Positions 30,103-33,053 of a stretch of 33,053 nucleotides of DNA are shown piece after piece. Source of the DNA: Lingula anatina. Taxonomy: Eukaryota; Brachiopoda; Lingulata; Lingulida; Lingulidae. A program made the position numbers and the translations under genes. How positions within the stretch are numbered: the first letter of the stretch is position 1; each line of letters opens with the position of its first letter. The stretch covers positions 294,498 through 327,550 of the forward strand of contig NW_019775522.1 of NCBI RefSeq assembly GCF_001039355.2, in the 5' to 3' direction. Under the pieces are notes generated by a model, which did no database searches, was not told where the DNA came from, and saw only the letters and a program-made list of their open reading frames with translations.

Positions 30103-33028
30103 ATGTAATATTGAAGACGTTTTTAGGGCAATAGTTCCTCGGTGTAGGCTTCATTCTTTTTATGAAATGACCTGATACATCGGCTTTAGCAGTATGCCAA
30201 GGAGAGAGAAAATCGTAAAGTAGTAAAATGCTTATCGGTACTTATTACAGTTTAATGGATGTGTGTTTTTAACACATCGTTCTGTTTAATTAGAAGTAGG
30301 GTTATTAAAAAAAGAACAAAAACGCGTCAACGTCAGAGAGGACACACACTCGGTGAAATTGAATTGAAAAGTACGCTTTTCAAAATAAGGCTTGTATCTC
30401 GAATCTGGTGAAAGTTTTAAATTGTGTAAAAATTTTACTTCGAAAGGATTATACAAACTTTTGAGAAAATAGAACAAGTTGATAAAGTAAACAACTTTGG
30501 AAGCTAATGGGGGTGAACACATTTTTCAGAAACTCTCTGCTTTTCCACAAATATTCCAACAATAACTAATCAGCATAAAACAATGTATGGAAATTAATAT
30601 GAGCCATCATTACAAAGCTTCGACCAAATTCCCATCCAAACGTTCAGTAGGCAAAAAAGTCAGTCTAGCCCCAACGGCAATTTAATTGTTTTTTACAGCT
30701 TTGATAGTGTTTTTCGGTATCATCCTCCCATACATCACTGGTAATAATTTCAGTAAATGTCACGTATAAAACAGTTCGTGTAGGGACACCGTTTTAACGG
30801 AAGTGAACAGCGTGGCAGTACGGAGTTACCCTGCGGTTTTATATTAGTTTGTTGTCACGAATTGCCCTAGTTGTGCATCCTGCCTGTAATACTATAATTA
30901 TTACTTTATCATTTTACCATTTATTTGATAATGGTCAAAAATTCTCCCCTTAAGGCTCAATACTTTGCGTACAGTTAACTTAAAGACGTTTAATTTCAAA
31001 CCTACTTTGAATAATCATGTCTGCCTCCGCATTGACTCTCTTATAGTCAGGGTGCATGACGATACCACCCTAACGTAGAGGGAATCTCGGCGTCTTTTCA
31101 GTGCCACAACATATACCGTGGCAGCTAGGCCACGTCTTTCGAAAGGAACTTTCGCCGCTTTATTCCATTTCCCAGTCTGTATGGCTACACCCCATTAATA
31201 TGCAGGCAAGGAAGCGAGCCATGAGTTATGCAACCCAACCACGTGTTTCGAAGTGTACAATCCATGCTCGAGCCGCACGGCAGGTTTCCCCCACATGATT
31301 AGTTGGTAATAACTTTTTTCTCTCGGGAAAGTATTTTCACTGTATAAAGATTTAGCCAACTACAAAGCAAACACAATAATAATCTATATCCGTGACCACG
31401 TATTTAGGATATTGGTGGGTAATTAACAGTGGCTGCCGTGAATTTTAAGTTTTGATTTTTAAAAAATGTTTCAGCTGTTTCTATAGTTAATTTCAAAGGT
31501 CTCGTTCAGTAGTTTGTGTATACAGCCGCCAGATGGCAGAGCAGTATGCCTGTGCCTGTCTCCTAGTGTCTGTCTTCGGGAATAATCCTGAATGTTTACC
31601 TGCTGTCTCTCGGTAAATGAAAAATATTAAAGAAACATTTCGCCATCCTGACTTCCTAAATAAAAAATAAAACTGTGGTCACTTAGGGCATGTGTTGAAC
31701 CACAAGCACAAAATAAGTCTATTCTCCTTATTTAAGTATTGCAGACGCTGTGTTTTTAAAGTTCACATGGTAGGGGTCATGCAGTGCATTCTTGCATTGC
31801 GTGACAACGTTTACCCATACGATATAGCGTTATACGTCTTTACACCCAAACCCAATATAGAGGTGCATTTCACAAGTTCAAGTCTCAAAATATGAAATTG
31901 AATGAATTCGATGTATTATCCAATTTTTTAAAACTTACATGTGTATAGAACAAAAATCCACAAATGTCCCAATTTTACGCCCACGCGTTTCTGTTTTGTA
32001 AGCAAATAAATTGATAGCCGTTTGAAGTGAAAAAAGCGTAAGAAAGAACATACGTTACCACTGAATCGCCTGATATACAAACACGATCATTAGTTGAGCG
32101 CTGTGGAAATTTGTGCAAGCTAAACACTATCAGAACTCTATGAGTCATTAATAATGGAAAAGTGATAGGAAAATACATTTAAATTGACCAGATCTAGGAA
32201 AATTACTTTCAAACTAAAGATCATTTTTCTTTACAATGTCGACGTTGATGACTCTTTCAATAGCAGTAATTGTCAATTGTATAGAGAACTGAAAACTTTG
32301 TTACCTAAAAGTTATCTACCACTGGTCATATTCGTCGTGAATTTAAAACTCATTGACAGTTTCAAATTTTGGGTGTATTAGTTACAATACCAACTACGCC
32401 TCGCATCCTACGCATACCGTAATGTAACGTATGTTCCACAGCCATAGAAAAGATTCGGGACACGAGTTTAATAAATATTGATAAGATATTTTTCGCTTTT
32501 TTTTCGTAGAATTTATTGAGGTGTTTAAAAGTAACTCAGACATCAAAAGTGATAACCTATTACACAAACACGATCCGCGTATCAAACGTCTTAATCATTT
32601 GCATGTAAAGAAATACAGATCCCAGAAACATCTAACCTACATGTACCACCTCTTTAAACGAAGCCTTTTTCAACACACCTATAGGTTTTCAAATACATCA
32701 GAGAATTCGTTCAAAATGAGCTTTACTATCCTCTCTGAAAGGTCTAAATTGTCTTGCGGATTTCGGCACTTTTGGGAATTAAAAAAATATGTATATATAT
32801 AATGTTTGTTCCATCTATAAAAAGTAAGTGGCTCACAAAATTACGTTTTTAAGTCTTTCCATTGAGTGAGTATAAGAAACAGGTATCACTTTAGAGTTCT
32901 AGGGTCTCTACGGTCCTCATCAGTCGCTATTTAAGACAAATTGTAGGCTGCATGATTTCTTGTAAAAGTTTCCTTGAGATTTCTTAGATGTTCATACAGT
33001 GTTTTTACTGTGCCAACGTGATGGATGA

Positions 33029-33053
33029 TTTTTTTTTTTTTTTTTTTTTTTTT
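33029..33053. repeat. Poly-T tract at the window edge
   Basis: At least 25 T run to the last base, so its full length and neighbour are unknown. Confidence 0.95.

Larger units (their letters stand above)
28316..33053. other. Gene-free right flank
   Basis: No gene could be supported. Short open segments occur, such as a minus frame at 28776-28970 (SPSRMIQDILKELGIFLP...), but lack recognisable similarity and clear splice sites. Purine tracts and the terminal poly-T are listed separately. Confidence 0.45.

Noticed and set aside
32521-32802. Plus-strand 93-codon frame rich in Lys/His/Ser
   Set aside because: No recognisable domain, AT-driven composition and no supporting splice or promoter context.
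1-33053. tRNA, rRNA and CRISPR arrays
   Set aside because: No GGTTCGAATCC-type T-loop within a cloverleaf, no rRNA-like conserved stretch and no regularly spaced direct repeats with unique spacers were seen.

Overview
Eukaryotic (animal) genomic DNA. Genes are split by GT-AG introns, intergenic DNA is AT-rich, and microsatellites, poly-T tracts and transposon remnants are frequent. Gene style, a SOCS-box protein with a propeller-like body and a secreted Tyr/Gly-rich repeat protein suggest a marine invertebrate, perhaps a lophotrochozoan such as a mollusc or brachiopod. That placement is inference; no ribosomal or mitochondrial marker is present.

Layout. (1) 251-2697, minus: three coding exons give a complete 485-residue protein with a C-terminal SOCS box, a likely Cullin-RING ligase substrate receptor. 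(2) 2.7-10.6 kb: gene-poor, with microsatellites, G-rich/C-rich tracts, a probable hAT-like fragment and a near-perfect AT palindrome. (3) 10.6-14.1 kb: a transposon cluster made of a TTA-flanked inverted-repeat element, a 5'-truncated LINE with a 12-bp target duplication, and a second TTA-flanked inverted-repeat element lying inside an outer inverted repeat. (4) 15542-20462, plus: nine coding exons of asparagine synthetase (551 aa), with a candidate promoter near 14.47-14.61 kb and a MITE with a 9-bp target duplication in its first mapped intron. (5) 21383-21641, minus: an isolated terminal exon with stop codon and AATAAA; its upstream exons were not found. (6) 22117-24245, minus: three exons of a secreted 252-aa protein with signal peptide, ten-cysteine Ly6/uPAR-like module and long YG/NQ repeat tail, with a TATA box at about 24.35 kb. 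(7) 24.4-33.05 kb: no gene I can defend; it holds a 35-bp tandem array in which CCAAT and GC boxes recur, purine tracts and a terminal poly-T.

The genes show no evident pathway link. Asparagine synthetase is cytosolic metabolism, the SOCS-box protein is probably ubiquitin signalling, and the YG-rich protein is probably extracellular structural material. The most interesting items are the Ly6-like/YG-repeat architecture, the orphan terminal exon, and unusual substitutions in asparagine synthetase (His where the glutamine-binding Arg is expected; altered TTxRAS motif). All exon joins were derived by hand from reading frame and splice sites.
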